Assembly: GCA_037043455.1 (NCBI GenBank)
Contig: JAWPHD010001802.1
Span: 62,001 to 126,000, forward strand
Origin: Cyrtodaria siliqua
Lineage: Eukaryota > Mollusca > Bivalvia > Adapedonta > Hiatellidae
Direction: 5' to 3'
DNA length: 64,000 nucleotides
Positions 23,601 to 32,412 of this stretch are shown here, in pieces (positions within the stretch are counted from its first letter, which is position 1; each line of letters begins with the position of its first letter). A program made the translations under genes and the position numbers. Below the pieces are notes generated by a model. It saw only the letters and a list, made by a program, of their open reading frames with translations, was not told the DNA's origin and made no database searches.

Positions 23601-26412
23601 ACAACATGCCTTCATCAGAGCAACATGCCTTAGGATATTCTTCATTTTCATGAATAACAGATTTAAAATTTTGTTCAAGCCCAGTTTGGTAAATGTAATG
23701 TCAGAACAACATGCCTTCACAATTTTTTGGGGGAAACCCTGATGATTACAACAAACACCTATTCCATTCAGTAAGCACACACATAGCACACAATCAGCAA
23801 ACAGACTTTAAATCTAAACCCTTGACATTTAATCAATTTTGGTAGCTATTTTGTCTCCGCTAGTTTAATGTATTGATCTGAGAGTGTTGGAAAGGGTGCA
23901 ATGCCCAATACCAAACCGTTTTCATATTTTCGTCTAGGTTTTGATTCTGGGATTGACACAATAGTACAATATTGTATAATCTCTATATATAATGATTGGT
24001 TTAGCATTTTGAGTATTTTGAGATTATAGACTGGTTCCGTGAGTGATAGCCTGTGTCAAAGATACCAGTCAACTCTCTCAAATTATTTGATGTATGGTGG
24101 CACTTGTGTCTTCCCAAATTGTCAAAATTTACATTTTCATTGAATTACTGTTTACTTTGAATAAGTACTGGTCATTGTGTTGATGAATAAGTACTGGTCA
24201 TTGTCTTGATGTATTCAGGCACACTGGATAACTGTATTTTGTCTCCATCCGACATCTAAAGCAGGATCTTGAACTGTGGGTCATGGCATTGATTATTGTA
24301 TTGTCTTTTAGAACTTGAGGTTCATGAATTATTAGGGTAAGCACTTTAAAATTGTTTTGATGCATATATATAAGAACTTGTGTATTTTAACACATTTAAA
24401 GTTATCATTACCAGCGCAAATGGGTTTCTTGCATATCTAACTAACTTCAGGGCAGGAAAATTCCACTCGTCCGCTCGTATTGATGAGTGAAATTCGAATC
24501 AGGACGAGTAAAACCTATGAATCAGTTGTCCGAGAGGACAAGTAACATTTCATTTAGAAAAAACAACAAAGAAAATAGTTCTTACATAGTTTATTAAGCG
24601 ATTAAGTGCAGAAAATAGTTGCAACTCTGTTTATTCAGCGATAAAAGGCAATTTAAGTCAACCGGATGTTGGGAAATTGACACGGTTCTGTTTTCGGACA
24701 TTCTAAATTGCGGCTCCCGTTGTTCTAATTTCACGGAGCGCGAACGTTACGGTATTTGTTGTTGTAGAAGTAACACTTTCACAGGGGAAATCTTATAATA
24801 AAGATAGATGGGCCAACTTTGGAAAATTGTAATCCAGCAGAAAGTATTGTAAAAGGCCCCACGGGCAAATATGGTCCAAGGAGGTGACAGTCCTACTCTA
24901 CCTCTGCTAGTGATTCAGATGAGATGAACGTGGGGTGTAAACCAGAGTAACTGTAAATGGCCATGATCAGTCTGTAGTGAACTATAGAATATGAATATAG
25001 TCATCTATAATACTGGTCAACGTTTCATAATTGTCATTGATTTATCTAAAAAAAATGATGTTTCCCATTTATATAATAGTGTTAGTTGATGGTATCTGAC
25101 TACTTTGACTTATGAACTTTTACAATCAGAGCAGGACGAGTTAACATCCTATAAGGACGAGTAACATGTCAATGCCACATGTCCTACAGGACGAGTATAC
25201 AGTAAAATATATTTCGTCCCCTGCTGTTATTTTAGCATGATCGCATCCATTGCCAGAATGGTTAAGATGCTGCATTTGAAATCTTCTCACCGCTCAGCAC
25301 TGTGGTTCTCACCGTTCAACACTGTGGTTCTAATCCCATTGGGAGCTTGACTTGTGAGTGAAGAAGAGTCTTATTCTTACAGATGCAGGAGGTATACAGT
25401 AGAGGTTCTCCCCAGGAAAATCTGGGTGGTCTGCCTCCGACACTAAAAATCGACCGTCATATATAGCCTAAAATGTGCTGAAAATGACATAAAACACCAT
25501 TCAGCCAACCAATTTATTCCATTTTCGCAAATCTTGGTGCTACATTTCACAGCTTGGTAGTGTCATGTAGTGCAGTTTGGTTACTTGAATGTACAATATG
25601 AAACACGTTGACAAATGCTGGGTGTGTCTGACAACATGTGACCAGCTGAACATATCAGCTAGCGACTGTGACCAGCTGGACTGTGTCTAGATTTGTTAAA
25701 GCTTATTGAGTCTTTGGAACAGACTACCTCTACAAATGACGACATGCCCCTAAATCATGTACTATAGAGTAAGGGAGGCAACTCTTACCATTAACTCTCA
25801 TGTGTGAGTTAATCGATCCTTTATAGGCAGATTTCTTTTTTCACTTGAACATTGTGTAAAATTGATTATTTTTTTGTTTTCTTGTTATTTTTTTCCTTCC
25901 AGATTTGCAAGCTATTTATTACAAATGAACCCTGTACAATATTTCATGCTTCTTGTTTCTACAGTCTGGTTTCTATTTTTCCAGGTCGGCAAGTTAATAA
26001 AACTGATTTTATGCTTTCTTGTTTAACTTCTTGTTTCTAACATTTTTTTCCTGCCGTCTTGTTCCTACCGTCTTTTTTCTGTTTTCAGATAAGCAAGTTA
26101 TTACAAATAAACCAGGAGCTTCAGGCGCGGCTTCAGCACTACGAGTTGGCGTTTGATCAAATCAGGGTAGAAAATATCATAATGCAGGAGAAGCTACTTC
26201 AGATGGGTATTAACGTGCTCGACTTGGTGAAAGCAAACTGTAACGGAAGTTTAAAAATGCTACGGTCGCCATCAGGGTCCCCACCACAGCGTTCGCCGAC
26301 AGAAAATGGTTCACCTAATCACCGTGGATACCAAGTTTTGCCGCATGGAGTGATGCAATCTCATCCGATTTTGGATATGTATGTCAAAAAGGAGCATGAC
26401 GGATGCACGTGA
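8392..26412 (+). CDS. 3' part of a gene for an acidic coiled-coil, Ser/Pro-rich protein (unidentified); exons 8392-8612, 9926-10128, 11766-11951, 26089-26412
   Basis: Four exons join in one open frame of about 310 residues ending at TGA 26410-26412. In order they encode: an acidic N-proximal part with an EDDD followed by eleven Glu and a Ser/Asp-rich stretch; two exons rich in Glu, Lys, Gln and Leu with coiled-coil character; a Leu/Gln helix (SKLLQINQELQARLQHYEL); and a tail with several Ser-Pro motifs (SPSGSPPQRSPT) and VKKEHD, which fits the SUMO consensus (hydrophobic-K-x-E). I do not recognise the family. Acidic, coiled-coil and SP-rich composition suggests a nuclear or scaffold protein, but that is inference. 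The 5' exons lie to the left, unrecognised or outside the window. At least one further coding exon may lie in the 14-kb last intron (see 13797). The gene converges on SF3B4. Confidence 0.8.
8774..9175 (+). repeat. Interspersed repeat family B, copy 1
   Basis: Starts near GCCCCGTGTGGTTCTGG and continues through AATAGGGCCACTGCAGATCC, CTCATTAAAGGTCTTCATCA, GAGCAGTGGCAGAAAAA, GAGAAGGTTCTAGGCC and GGATGAGCCTGGCATGTTCA, ending in an AATTCAATTC-like tail. A second near-full copy is at 29130-29525 in the same orientation, with fragments at 31128-31300 (+), 41262-41440 (-) and near 28050 (+). It is about 400 bp with a simple-sequence tail, as in a SINE, but no clear tRNA-like promoter was recognised. 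Confidence 0.75.
9926..10128 (+). CDS. Exon B of the coiled-coil gene
   Basis: The acceptor is GAATTCATTAG|GAGAGG and the donor is AAACAG|GTATGT. One base carried from exon A plus GA makes Gly, so the junction reads SPSHG-EESRLSP; the phase match supports the splice. It encodes about 67 residues, including ENQRALEIELEMIRQALDGK and RFLHEFCKLRAKHQEVLNRN, which are charged, heptad-like helical sequences. It ends in phase 0. Confidence 0.88.
10423..10727 (-). mobile_element. Degenerate hAT-like repeat, second copy
   Basis: The minus strand begins CAGTGCTATAATTCCG at 10727, followed by AATATTCCCAATGCC and TTTTCCCAATTTTGAG. Near 10455-10490 there is TTGGGAATTACTGCGCG and ATAAAATTGG. These motifs match the repeat at 4590-4883. 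The far boundary is uncertain. Confidence 0.4.
10873..11703. mobile_element. MITE, ~831 bp, GGCYCGTATTCATARAGC ends
   Basis: The left end AGGCTCGTATTCATAAAGC is matched inverted by the right end (GCTCTATGAATACGGGCCCT at 11684-11703). The centre (about 11130-11285) contains a second imperfect inverted repeat around AGAGCGCACC...GAGCACA and its partner TGTGCTCGAGGGTGCGCTCT. No transposase is present. Confidence 0.7.
11766..11951 (+). CDS. Exon C of the coiled-coil gene
   Basis: The acceptor is TTTACCAACTTAG|GAATTG after a pyrimidine-rich tract and the donor is TTAGAG|GTAATT. It is exactly 62 codons in phase 0. It begins ELASTKANSKEKIQEYRDTN and ends VKALQDRDDLE, with a regular pattern of Leu and charged residues (LEKEMNKLRRDSETELQKIQ) typical of a long coiled coil. 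Confidence 0.88.
12097..12524. mobile_element. MITE with TA target site, ~428 bp
   Basis: The left end TGAGCCGAAACACGCGAAAA is matched inverted by the right end (TGAGCCGCAACACACGAAAA on the minus strand); the match continues through CG(A/T)CCCTTC. TA flanks both ends (12095-12096 and 12525-12526), as in Tc1/mariner-type elements. No transposase frame is present. Confidence 0.72.
12705..13245. repeat. Minisatellite, 49-bp unit, about 11 copies
   Basis: The unit is GAGGCTTGGAACAGCAGTGT, then CTGCAGGGGCTTGAAACAGT and AATCTGT(G/C)A. The first copies carry TCTGTGAGAG and the last four TCTGTCAGAG, which shows directional homogenisation along the array. It lies in the last intron of the + strand gene. 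Confidence 0.92.
13797..13867 (+). CDS. Possible further exon of the coiled-coil gene (3' end uncertain)
   Basis: After AATTAAATTCAG the phase-0 frame reads REALRALEEKIEKACNTDYS, which would continue the coiled coil from exon C (DRDDLE-REALRALEEKIEK). However, the first GT after this segment (GCA|GTCAGA at 13868) is a weak donor and gives 71 bases, out of phase with the last exon as read. Either the donor lies elsewhere, another exon intervenes, or this is a decayed exon. Transcript data would decide. Confidence 0.35.
14208..14815. repeat. Minisatellite, mixed 24- and 31-bp units
   Basis: The core TTGTTGCTAGAGACGAGTGG is repeated more than 20 times, joined by TTGG or by longer TTGGTTGTTGG spacers. 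This gives two unit lengths in an irregular, partly higher-order order. GAGATGAG variants are interspersed. Confidence 0.9.
14818..14925 (-). mobile_element. SINE fragment (3' body), reverse strand
   Basis: GGTGTTTTACGTCATTTTCA, then GTGGACGCAGACCGCCCAC and TAGGCAGAAT are the reverse complement of the SINE body at 300-350 and 25400-25500. The tRNA-like head is missing. Confidence 0.65.
15118..15795. repeat. Minisatellite, ~34-bp unit, about 18 degenerate copies
   Basis: The unit is GGAGTAATATTGCCTTTCTT followed by GACCTGACCCTC(A/G)T. Copies vary (ACCTTTTTAGACC, TTGATCTGACC), and a few are shortened, for example near 15590. Confidence 0.88.
16140..16390. repeat. Short tandem array, ~38-bp AT-rich unit
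   Basis: ATACRTCCATTAAAATTGAT followed by TTAAAACATTTAAACAAA recurs about six times, with shrinking units towards the right end. Confidence 0.8.
16437..16836 (-). mobile_element. Helentron-like element, AACAAGAAATRTCACT family
   Basis: Read on the minus strand it starts AACAAGAAATGTCACTAAG at about 16830 and ends in an imperfect hairpin (TGCCGCCCTTTGGGGGCA, 16440-16457), preceded by a GGACGGACT-like stretch. The same order of parts occurs at 54008-55047 (AACAAGAAATATCACT, GGACGGACGG, GCCCC...GGGGC hairpin). The interior has two diverged units with CAAGGTCAAGGTCACAC and GAGGTCAAAGGT. Confidence 0.68.
16840..17868. other. Intronic DNA, no feature seen
   Basis: AT-rich with short A runs. I saw no exon-like frame and no repeat shared within the window. 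Confidence 0.45.
17869..18735. repeat. Tandem repeat element, ~165-bp unit, about 4 copies, with hairpin end
   Basis: Units contain CTTTACCAAACTTTACCA, ATCAATGAAAGCTCGGACAA, GTAACAGCGGAGTTATGG and AAAATGCTAT...GATAGGGCCTTC. The array runs into AT-rich DNA and ends CCAGTAGAGCGTCCACAGG, then CCCTCTTGGGCCTCTTGTT. On the minus strand that is AACAAGAGGCCCAAGAGGGCC, with a GGCCC/GGGCC hairpin. This again gives an AACAAGAGG terminus plus hairpin, like the other tandem-repeat elements. Confidence 0.8.
18985..19185 (+). mobile_element. tRNA-derived SINE, degraded copy
   Basis: GATTCTTACAATGGCAGAAG, CACAGTACTGGCTCTACCCA, GGTGGTTTGCCTCTACCAC and GGACGTAAAACAC match the SINE body; the tRNA-like head is hardly recognisable. 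Confidence 0.7.
19515..19645 (+). mobile_element. Fragment of a second SINE family (3' part)
   Basis: GGATGAGTATGTAAACCGGA, then TTTAAGAACCATAGTAATC and GAAGGGTAGGGCACATTC match GGGGACGTAAACCGGGCGAT, AAAGAACCATAGAAATC and AAGAGTAGGGCAGGTTC in the fuller copy at 37533-37800. Confidence 0.65.
19646..22897. other. Intronic DNA with a short duplication
   Basis: Mostly single-copy-looking. GTACATACGGTATATCCCCA followed by ACCTTTAATACTC occurs twice at about 20037-20125, and GGGGTGGAGT is repeated at 20145-20175. A 107-codon minus-strand open frame at 21032-21355 shows no recognisable domain. Confidence 0.5.
22898..23052 (+). mobile_element. tRNA-derived SINE with intact B box
   Basis: GTGTCTCCGTGTGTTAACGA is followed by CTGCGGGTTCGAATCCCACT, a canonical RNA polymerase III B box (GGTTCGAATCC). 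The SINE body follows (GTCGATTCTTATGG, ATACAGTACTGGTTCTACCC), truncated after CAGGAAAAGTGG. The A box region is shortened (GGCCGAATGG missing). Confidence 0.78.
23535..23741. mobile_element. hAT-like MITE, ~207 bp
   Basis: The ends are CAGGGTTTCCCCCAGG and TTGGGGGAAACCCTG (inverted). The flanks share GATTAC, offset by one or two bases from the ends. Inside, AACATGCCTT occurs four times on one strand, a subterminal repeat typical of transposase-binding arrays. Confidence 0.72.
24448..25223. mobile_element. hAT-like element, ~776 bp, GGACGAGT subterminal repeats
   Basis: The ends are CAGGGCAGGAAAATTCC and, inverted, CAGGGGACGAAATATATTTT. Both subterminal regions are studded with GGACGAGT or its complement (near 24465, 24502, 25135, 25160, 25190). 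No transposase frame remains. I could not confirm a target duplication. Confidence 0.65.
25240..25515 (+). mobile_element. tRNA-derived SINE, nearly full copy
   Basis: The head is GATCGCATCCATTGCCAGAA TGGTTAAGATGC. A duplicated TCTCACCG...CACTGTGGTTC segment includes the B box region. The body follows with ATTCTTACAGATGC, CCCAGGAAAA, GGTGGTCTGCCTCC and AAAATGACATAAAACACCAT. The internal duplication around 25290-25335 is specific to this copy. Confidence 0.75.
25880..26088 (+). repeat. Two degenerate upstream duplicates of the last-exon 3' splice junction
   Basis: Three successive T/C-rich tracts end in AG followed by similar sequence: AG|ATTTGCAAGCTATTTATTAC at 25903, AG|GTCGGCAAGTTAATAAAACT at 25985, and the real junction AG|ATAAGCAAGTTATTACAAAT at 26089. 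CTTCTTGTTTCTA is also repeated in between. The first two do not continue as a useful frame. Confidence 0.65.
26089..26412 (+). CDS. Last exon of the coiled-coil gene, with stop codon
   Basis: The acceptor is TTTTTTCTGTTTTCAG|ATAAGC. It has 107 codons and TGA at 26410-26412. It begins ISKLLQINQELQARLQHYEL, continues AFDQIRVENIIMQEKLLQMG (amphipathic helix), then a Ser-Pro-rich linker (RSPSGSPPQRSPTENGSPN), and ends DMYVKKEHDGCT. The SP motifs are candidate proline-directed kinase sites and VKKE a candidate SUMO site; both are motif-level inferences. Confidence 0.88.
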   Translation: MSKLLQINQELQARLQHYELAFDQIRVENIIMQEKLLQMGINVLDLVKANCNGSLKMLRSPSGSPPQRSPTENGSPNHRGYQVLPHGVMQSHPILDMYVKKEHDGCT

Positions 26413-29129
26413 AAATGGGGGATGTTATTTGCGTGAACAAATTGGAGTGGAGAAATATACTAGGTTCTTTAAATTGGAAATTCATCAATAGAAGAGATAT
26501 ATATAATAGTAAATACCTGTGATGTTACACATTCATACCTAGATAAAACTATTGTTTTGTTACAATACATGTTAAAATATGTATTGTTTTGTTACAATAC
26601 ACGTTAAAATATGTAAAGTTATTTTGGATTCAGAGATTCTGATCTGGGAACATGTTCATTTGTGATAGTGTGCGGTCAATGGAACATGTAAAACATATTC
26701 CTTATATGGCTGCAATAGTTATTGGAGTTTGGTTTGTTGCAAACGAGCAGGCTTTGGGTGTATTTCAAGACAACTCAAAAGACAACTTGATTGGTTTGCA
26801 AGGTTTTCTGACACAATTTTAAATTGATACAGATAGCAGTTTTCACCAACGGTGTAGGATGGACTTTGCGGCTTTGAAAAAACATATGCCTGCAACTGTG
26901 TTTGTTTGAAAAGTCTGTACTCACATATTTTGGTGAATATGAGATGTATATAGAAAGTTTCTTACCATTGCTTCGTTCAAACGGAACATGATGGAACATA
27001 CTTTGCATAGCTTAGCAGTTTTGTGAAAACGTGTAGAGTATCGTAAGTGGTTTGAACGTCAAAGGTTACATGTGTTCTTGTTATGATAGCAGTGCAGGTG
27101 CAGCTGCCAATATGGCCAAAGGTCAAGCTTTAGTTCATAAGTTCAAGGTCATGGAGTGCATAAAAAATCAAAACCAGTAGGATGCATGTAATATTACCAG
27201 TAATCATAAATTTGGCAGCAAACACAAATAATCTTCAACAAAACTCCAGCTTCCGGCTTAGAGGCCATATAAATGTGTATTATCTTAATGTAAAAGGTCG
27301 GTGTTCTGTGTGGAATTCATCTTTAACATACATATGTATACATGTTTCATCATGCATCTTAATGACCTTGACCTGAGGTCAAATCACAAACACATTTCTA
27401 GTTTTAAAATTTAAAACATCTCAGTCAGCCAGATGCTTTATTATCGAAATGCAAAGCAGCTGAGCAGCTTGGTTTTGAGAAGCTATAAAAGTTCCTGTTA
27501 TTTTCAGGTCTGGCATAATTTTAAAAGAACATACCGTATATCGATTCGGATCGTCGTCCAGAATATCAAATACAGACAAATATTCCTTCATTATACATTC
27601 TGTGCTGCCATATTGTTCAGTTTGAGTCTTGACTTGATAGTGTAAACCTGCAAGTTTGCTTAATAAAAAAAGTGCTAATTATAAAAAAAAAAGCAAATTG
27701 AACTAATGTACAGGTATGACATAACATTTGGCCATCAAGGCGCCAAATGATTTGCTTGCTTTCTGTATTTGGGTATAGTTAACAGGGTAGCTGGTGCTGA
27801 TAGTAATTTTGTCCAGCTTTCTTAGTTAATTGGCATTCTAATAAGAAATCTAGCATAACTTTGTAAACTTTGTGTTTTAAAATGACAAAATGATACACAC
27901 TGTGTGAAATTGTACGACCATAGGCTATGTGACCGACTGTCCATCATTAAGAGGCGTGAGTAGTTTGAATGAATTAATTGCTCACTTAAAAAGTCTGCAA
28001 CTTTGTCTTGTTTTTAGGGTTTAATAATTTCCAGATATCTTTCCATCTTTGGGCCCCGTGTGGTTCTGGGACGGTCTACGGGACATGGAATCTACAACAC
28101 TGACCTTGCTTGATTGTAAGAGGCGAATTTTATATCTGTTTCTCCGGTTGTTGTGGAGAATCTCTATCCAAGCCACATACCTATATCGCGATGAGAATGA
28201 GGCATGGGTCCAGACATTTCATATCTGTCGTGGTGCCATATAGCCTATATTATGATGTTGCGGTGTCGTAGAACCAAATTCAGTACATCTTCAGGTTTGG
28301 CAGAAATTATGATCCGGTGAAAGTTAGAGGTATCTCATGACTAGCTGTTAGATATAAGTCGAACTAACTACAGGGAATATTTAAAAAAGTTCTGTTTTTT
28401 TATCAAACTTGGAGTACCATTTAATGTAATATGAAAAGAAAAAAGGTATGTCTATTAACATGCGACAAAGTCAAGCTGGACCAAACAGCAACTAGGGATG
28501 AGATTGAATGCAACGGGGCTGGAGTGTTGGATGGAGTTGGATGAAATGGGGCCTGGGTGCATGTCCTTATTGTACCTGTAGTGTCGCACCAGAATACAAG
28601 ATGTGATAAGTTGACTAGAATTTTGTACTACCCGGTTGCATAGGCATGAAAACACAACTTTCCATAGTGTGAATCATACAAATACAGTAAATTGTTAAAG
28701 ATGAGACAAACTTAGGCCAGTAGACTTGTTAATGACCAGTGGGTGTCAAAATGGTTCCCATAGGCTTCCACCATTATATATGATAGGGAAGATTCCTATT
28801 AAAGGGGGTACGTCAAGCTTTTTCCAGAAGAATCTTGAAATTTGAAAAACGTTCCAAATCATGGTAAAAATGTCAAATCAATGCTTAACCCTGGTGCATA
28901 ACCTAGGATAGCATATAGTACTGCTCAGAATGAATTTCATTGTAATCAAAGGGTCATTCATTATGTTTGGTCTCGGGGTGGCTATTCCATTAAAACATCC
29001 CCGGGACCCCGGGAAGGCAATATGGAAGAACCCTTTTCCCCGCTGTTTTGTTTCTTTAAACTCAATTTTGCATGTATGGGTGAGTATTAGATTTCAAAAG
29101 TGCCTTCCTAGGGTCCCATGTATGTTTAA
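26413..29129. other. 3' flank / probable 3' UTR of the coiled-coil gene, then intergenic
   Basis: Contains a local tandem duplication at 26545-26620 (TTGTTTTGTTACAATACA(T/C)G then TTAAAATATGT). A weak AATAAA lies at 27662-27667, beside an A run. A fragment of repeat family B starts near 28050 (GGGCCCCGTGTGGTTCTGGG). No supported gene. Confidence 0.45.
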
Positions 29130-29525
29130 ATGGAGCCCCGGGGGCCCCGTTTGGTTCTGGGTCAAAGAATAGGGTCACTGCAGATCCCGTTGGAGGGTTA
29201 AGCAGAGGGGTTATCATTTTTTGTTCATGCTCATTAAAGGTCTTCATCATGACCCCTGCATTGTTTCAGGTGCCATCTTGCCCATATCACTAGAGCAGTG
29301 GCAGAAAAACTTTACGTGGCTCCAGCGTAAATGGAGTGTCTACAAAAGAATTTGCAGCAACTCTGCAGTTCTGCAGGTGAGAAGGTTCTAGGCCCATTCT
29401 CCATATTTTATCTTGATATACGTGGTGGATGAGCCTGGCATGTTCATTCCTGTTAGGCGCCATATAACCTTTCATGTGTTGGTGCGCCTTAAAACCCCAA
29501 TTCACTTCAAATTTTAATGGAATAG
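29130..29525 (+). repeat. Interspersed repeat family B, copy 2
   Basis: Near-collinear with 8774-9175: GGCCCCGTTTGGTTCTGGG, AATAGGGTCACTGCAGATCC, CATTAAAGGTCTTCATCATG, GAGCAGTGGCAGAAAAAC, GAGAAGGTTCTAGGCCC and GGATGAGCCTGGCATGTTCA. It carries an extra GCAACTCTGCAGTTCTGCAG where copy 1 has a deletion. Confidence 0.78.
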
Positions 29526-31127
29526 CCCTCGTTAGAAAGATATCATTATTTCTCAATTTTAGTCAGACCCATAAACCCCATGAGAAGCCCGAAATACCCC
29601 ATTTAAAACTGAAATTACCAGCGAAGTTTGTATATATAGCTACGTAATACAACGCTAGGGCAGATTTTAAAATGGAATTTTACTAGCGAAATTTGTACCT
29701 TCCCTGACACTACAAAATTATGTAGGGAAGATTTGAAGTTCATAGTATATATAAGTGTTCATAGTATATATTTAGCGTGGTTAACATATATGGAATGATA
29801 TTACGATAATGGTGGATATAGAAACAGCATCCAGTATGAATGGATGTTGTGACTCAAATGGCAGATGCTGGCCGGAAGGAAATCTCAAGTTGTCGTAGAT
29901 ATGGTAGAAATGGGGGATTTTTTACAAGTAGTGAAATCTGGATTGTATGCAGTTTTCGCCGACAAGGCAACAAACGAATGACAGTCAACGAGACAAAAGA
30001 ATATTTACGGATACAAAATAATGTTTTCAGGGTTGGGTGACGGGGTATGATAAGGCGAAATAAAGTTAATATGTCTGATTCCTGTTTCATGCTTAAAAAA
30101 ATAGGTAGGTAGGGAAAATATTTTATTTTCTAAAAATATTTTTATTTTATTTGCGTGTTGTTTTTTCCAATCAATACTCTTTACACCTTCTAAACTACCT
30201 TAAATATATATTTGTTAATATCAATAACTTAATTTATTTTTTTCCATTGTTTTTTTTTTGGCATAAAATGTTTAGGGCTGGCCCTTAAAAACAGGGTCGG
30301 TTGGGAAACCGGAACCACGCATATAATTTTATTTGGCCTGATAATAAAATGTGATCTTTTCAGAATTTGAATTCGAAATTCCCTGGATAAGGAAAATGTT
30401 AACGACAAGTGATATTCCCCTCCGGTCAGAACCATCTATAAATACATTCAAGCATTTACCGCAGTTACCTCATAGTCGAATGGTTGTTTGTCGTTTTTGT
30501 TTCTTGCTTAAAACAAATCAAAGTGTCGTGGGACATTAAGTTACATTTAATGAGTTGTGAATTAAGATCACCTTATTTGATTTAGTATTTATTTTCTTTC
30601 AGAAAAGGATCGGATTAGGATTTATTATTATCCATTAAAAGCATGGGTTTGAATATATATATGCTTTATTTCCTAAAATGTTATTGTTAAAAAATGCCAT
30701 TGTTTTCATCTTTTTTTGTTTTATTTATGAAGAAAAAATTGCTCTACCTCGAGAATGTTTGCGTGTTAAAAGCAAAGTTGTTTGCATGCAGCGTATTATT
30801 AAATAAAGCCATACTTTGAGAATGCTTTAAGATGAAATTCTGCCTTTGCGCATTTTCGTTTCAAAATATTATTTGAGAATGCTTGAAGATGAAATTTCAG
30901 CTTTTAACGCATTTTCTGAAAAATGAATTGTTCCCGGTTGATAATGCACAGTGTCATGCGACTTCGACTGATAATAGGGCATTTTCATCAGTCATGTGTT
31001 GATCTTGTCAGCATGTCTTTTGTTATTTGTTTGAAAAAAACGTAGAAATAGTTTTCTGTGAGATGGTTTTAAGATGCGGATGTATGCTGAACTGGTCGAC
31101 TCTGACACCAAACTCGTATGCAAACAT
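29526..31127. other. Intergenic DNA, nothing identified
   Basis: AT-rich. There are two similar stretches near 30745 and 30868 (GAGAATG(T/C)TT...AGATGAAATT...GCATTTTC), suggesting a small diverged duplication. Confidence 0.4.
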
Positions 31128-31300
31128 GGAAACGTAGCTGCATCGTAAATTGAGTGTCTAATATAGAATTTGCAGAACTCTGCAGTTCTGAAGGTTCCAG
31201 GCCCATTCTCCATATTTTATCTTGATGTAAATGGAGGATGAGCCTGGCATGTTCATTCATGTTAACCTTTCATGTGTTAGTGCGCCGTAAATCCCAATTC
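31128..31300 (+). repeat. Interspersed repeat family B, 3' fragment
   Basis: TGAGTGTCTAATATAGAATT, GCAGTTCTGAAGGTTCCAGG, CCATATTTTATCTTGATGTA and GGATGAGCCTGGCATGTTCA match 9005-9110 and 29330-29450, ending AATTCAATTTCA. Confidence 0.7.
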
Positions 31301-32269
31301 AATTTCACATCAAACTTTAGATATCGATTATATGGTTGATTGTATTTTACATCAGAATTACATTTTGTTTAAAAAACAAATATCTTGTACCATACTTTTA
31401 CAGTGTGCATGTTTTTGAAGATTGTCAAAACCAAGAACAAGTAAAATAAAAAAATTAAAATGCACGTGAAACTTGAAAAATGTTCATTTTGATGTAATCC
31501 CTAAACGAAGCATACCTGTGCCACATCAAAACCATTTCTCAGAGAAACCCACTTATGGCGCGATGTGCTGGTCACACAGACTGGCAGATGTACATTGTTA
31601 CGGCTTGGAAACCTAAACTGTCCTGCATAATGTATGTGATATGTCTTATCAAGTTATGAGCACGTGTGATTGGAATGCCTATTTGTTATTTTCAAATTTT
31701 TTAACAAACTGTTTTTGTGTGTTGAAGTGTCTTTTGAATAGATGCCGTCTTTATGATCTCGCAAAAGAGGTTGACCATTTATATACTATGTAAATAATAA
31801 TAGTTATAAAATAATATAGTCTTCAGTTACAGAGGGTAACACAGTTAGACTATAAATAAGTTCTCCTCGAGGCCCTCTTTATTGATGCTGTCTCGACTCG
31901 GATTTCATTGTAACGTTAAATACTATAACGGTAAGACACAATTTGAACGGACTAGGAACTTCACAAATGTGTATTATTCTATGAATCGGCTTGGCTTCTA
32001 GAATTGCTGTTGTCCAAGTGAAGTAAACGTGTATAGTGAAGACCTTCGTGGCTGAAGTTTTTTTTATCTTCCCAAAGAAAACTACACATCCTACATTGTC
32101 CGCACATGCGTATTAGGTCTAATATGATTGTCCTTAGTGCCATTATGAATCCTAGTTCATGAAATATATGCTGAATCTACATTTCGTACGACAGTACATT
32201 CACAACAGTCCTTCTATTCTGCTACATCTGGAATCGCACGATTCTGAATGTAAATTAGACCGATCGGTT
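31301..32269. other. Intergenic DNA, nothing identified
   Basis: No exon-like frame and no repeat shared elsewhere in the window. Confidence 0.4.
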
Positions 32270-32412
32270 GAACATATGGTCGATTCTTACGGATGGCTTG
32301 GGGTATACAGTAATGGTTCTACCCAGGAATAAGTGGGTGGTCTGCTTCCATCACTAAAAAATCGACTCATACATCGCCTAAAATGTGCTGGAACACCGTT
32401 CAATTCAGTACA
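32270..32412 (+). mobile_element. tRNA-derived SINE, 5'-truncated
   Basis: GTCGATTCTTACGGATGGCT, TGGTTCTACCCAGGAA, GGTGGTCTGCTTCCATCAC and CTAAAATGTGCTGGAACACC match the SINE body. The tRNA-like head is absent. Confidence 0.72.
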
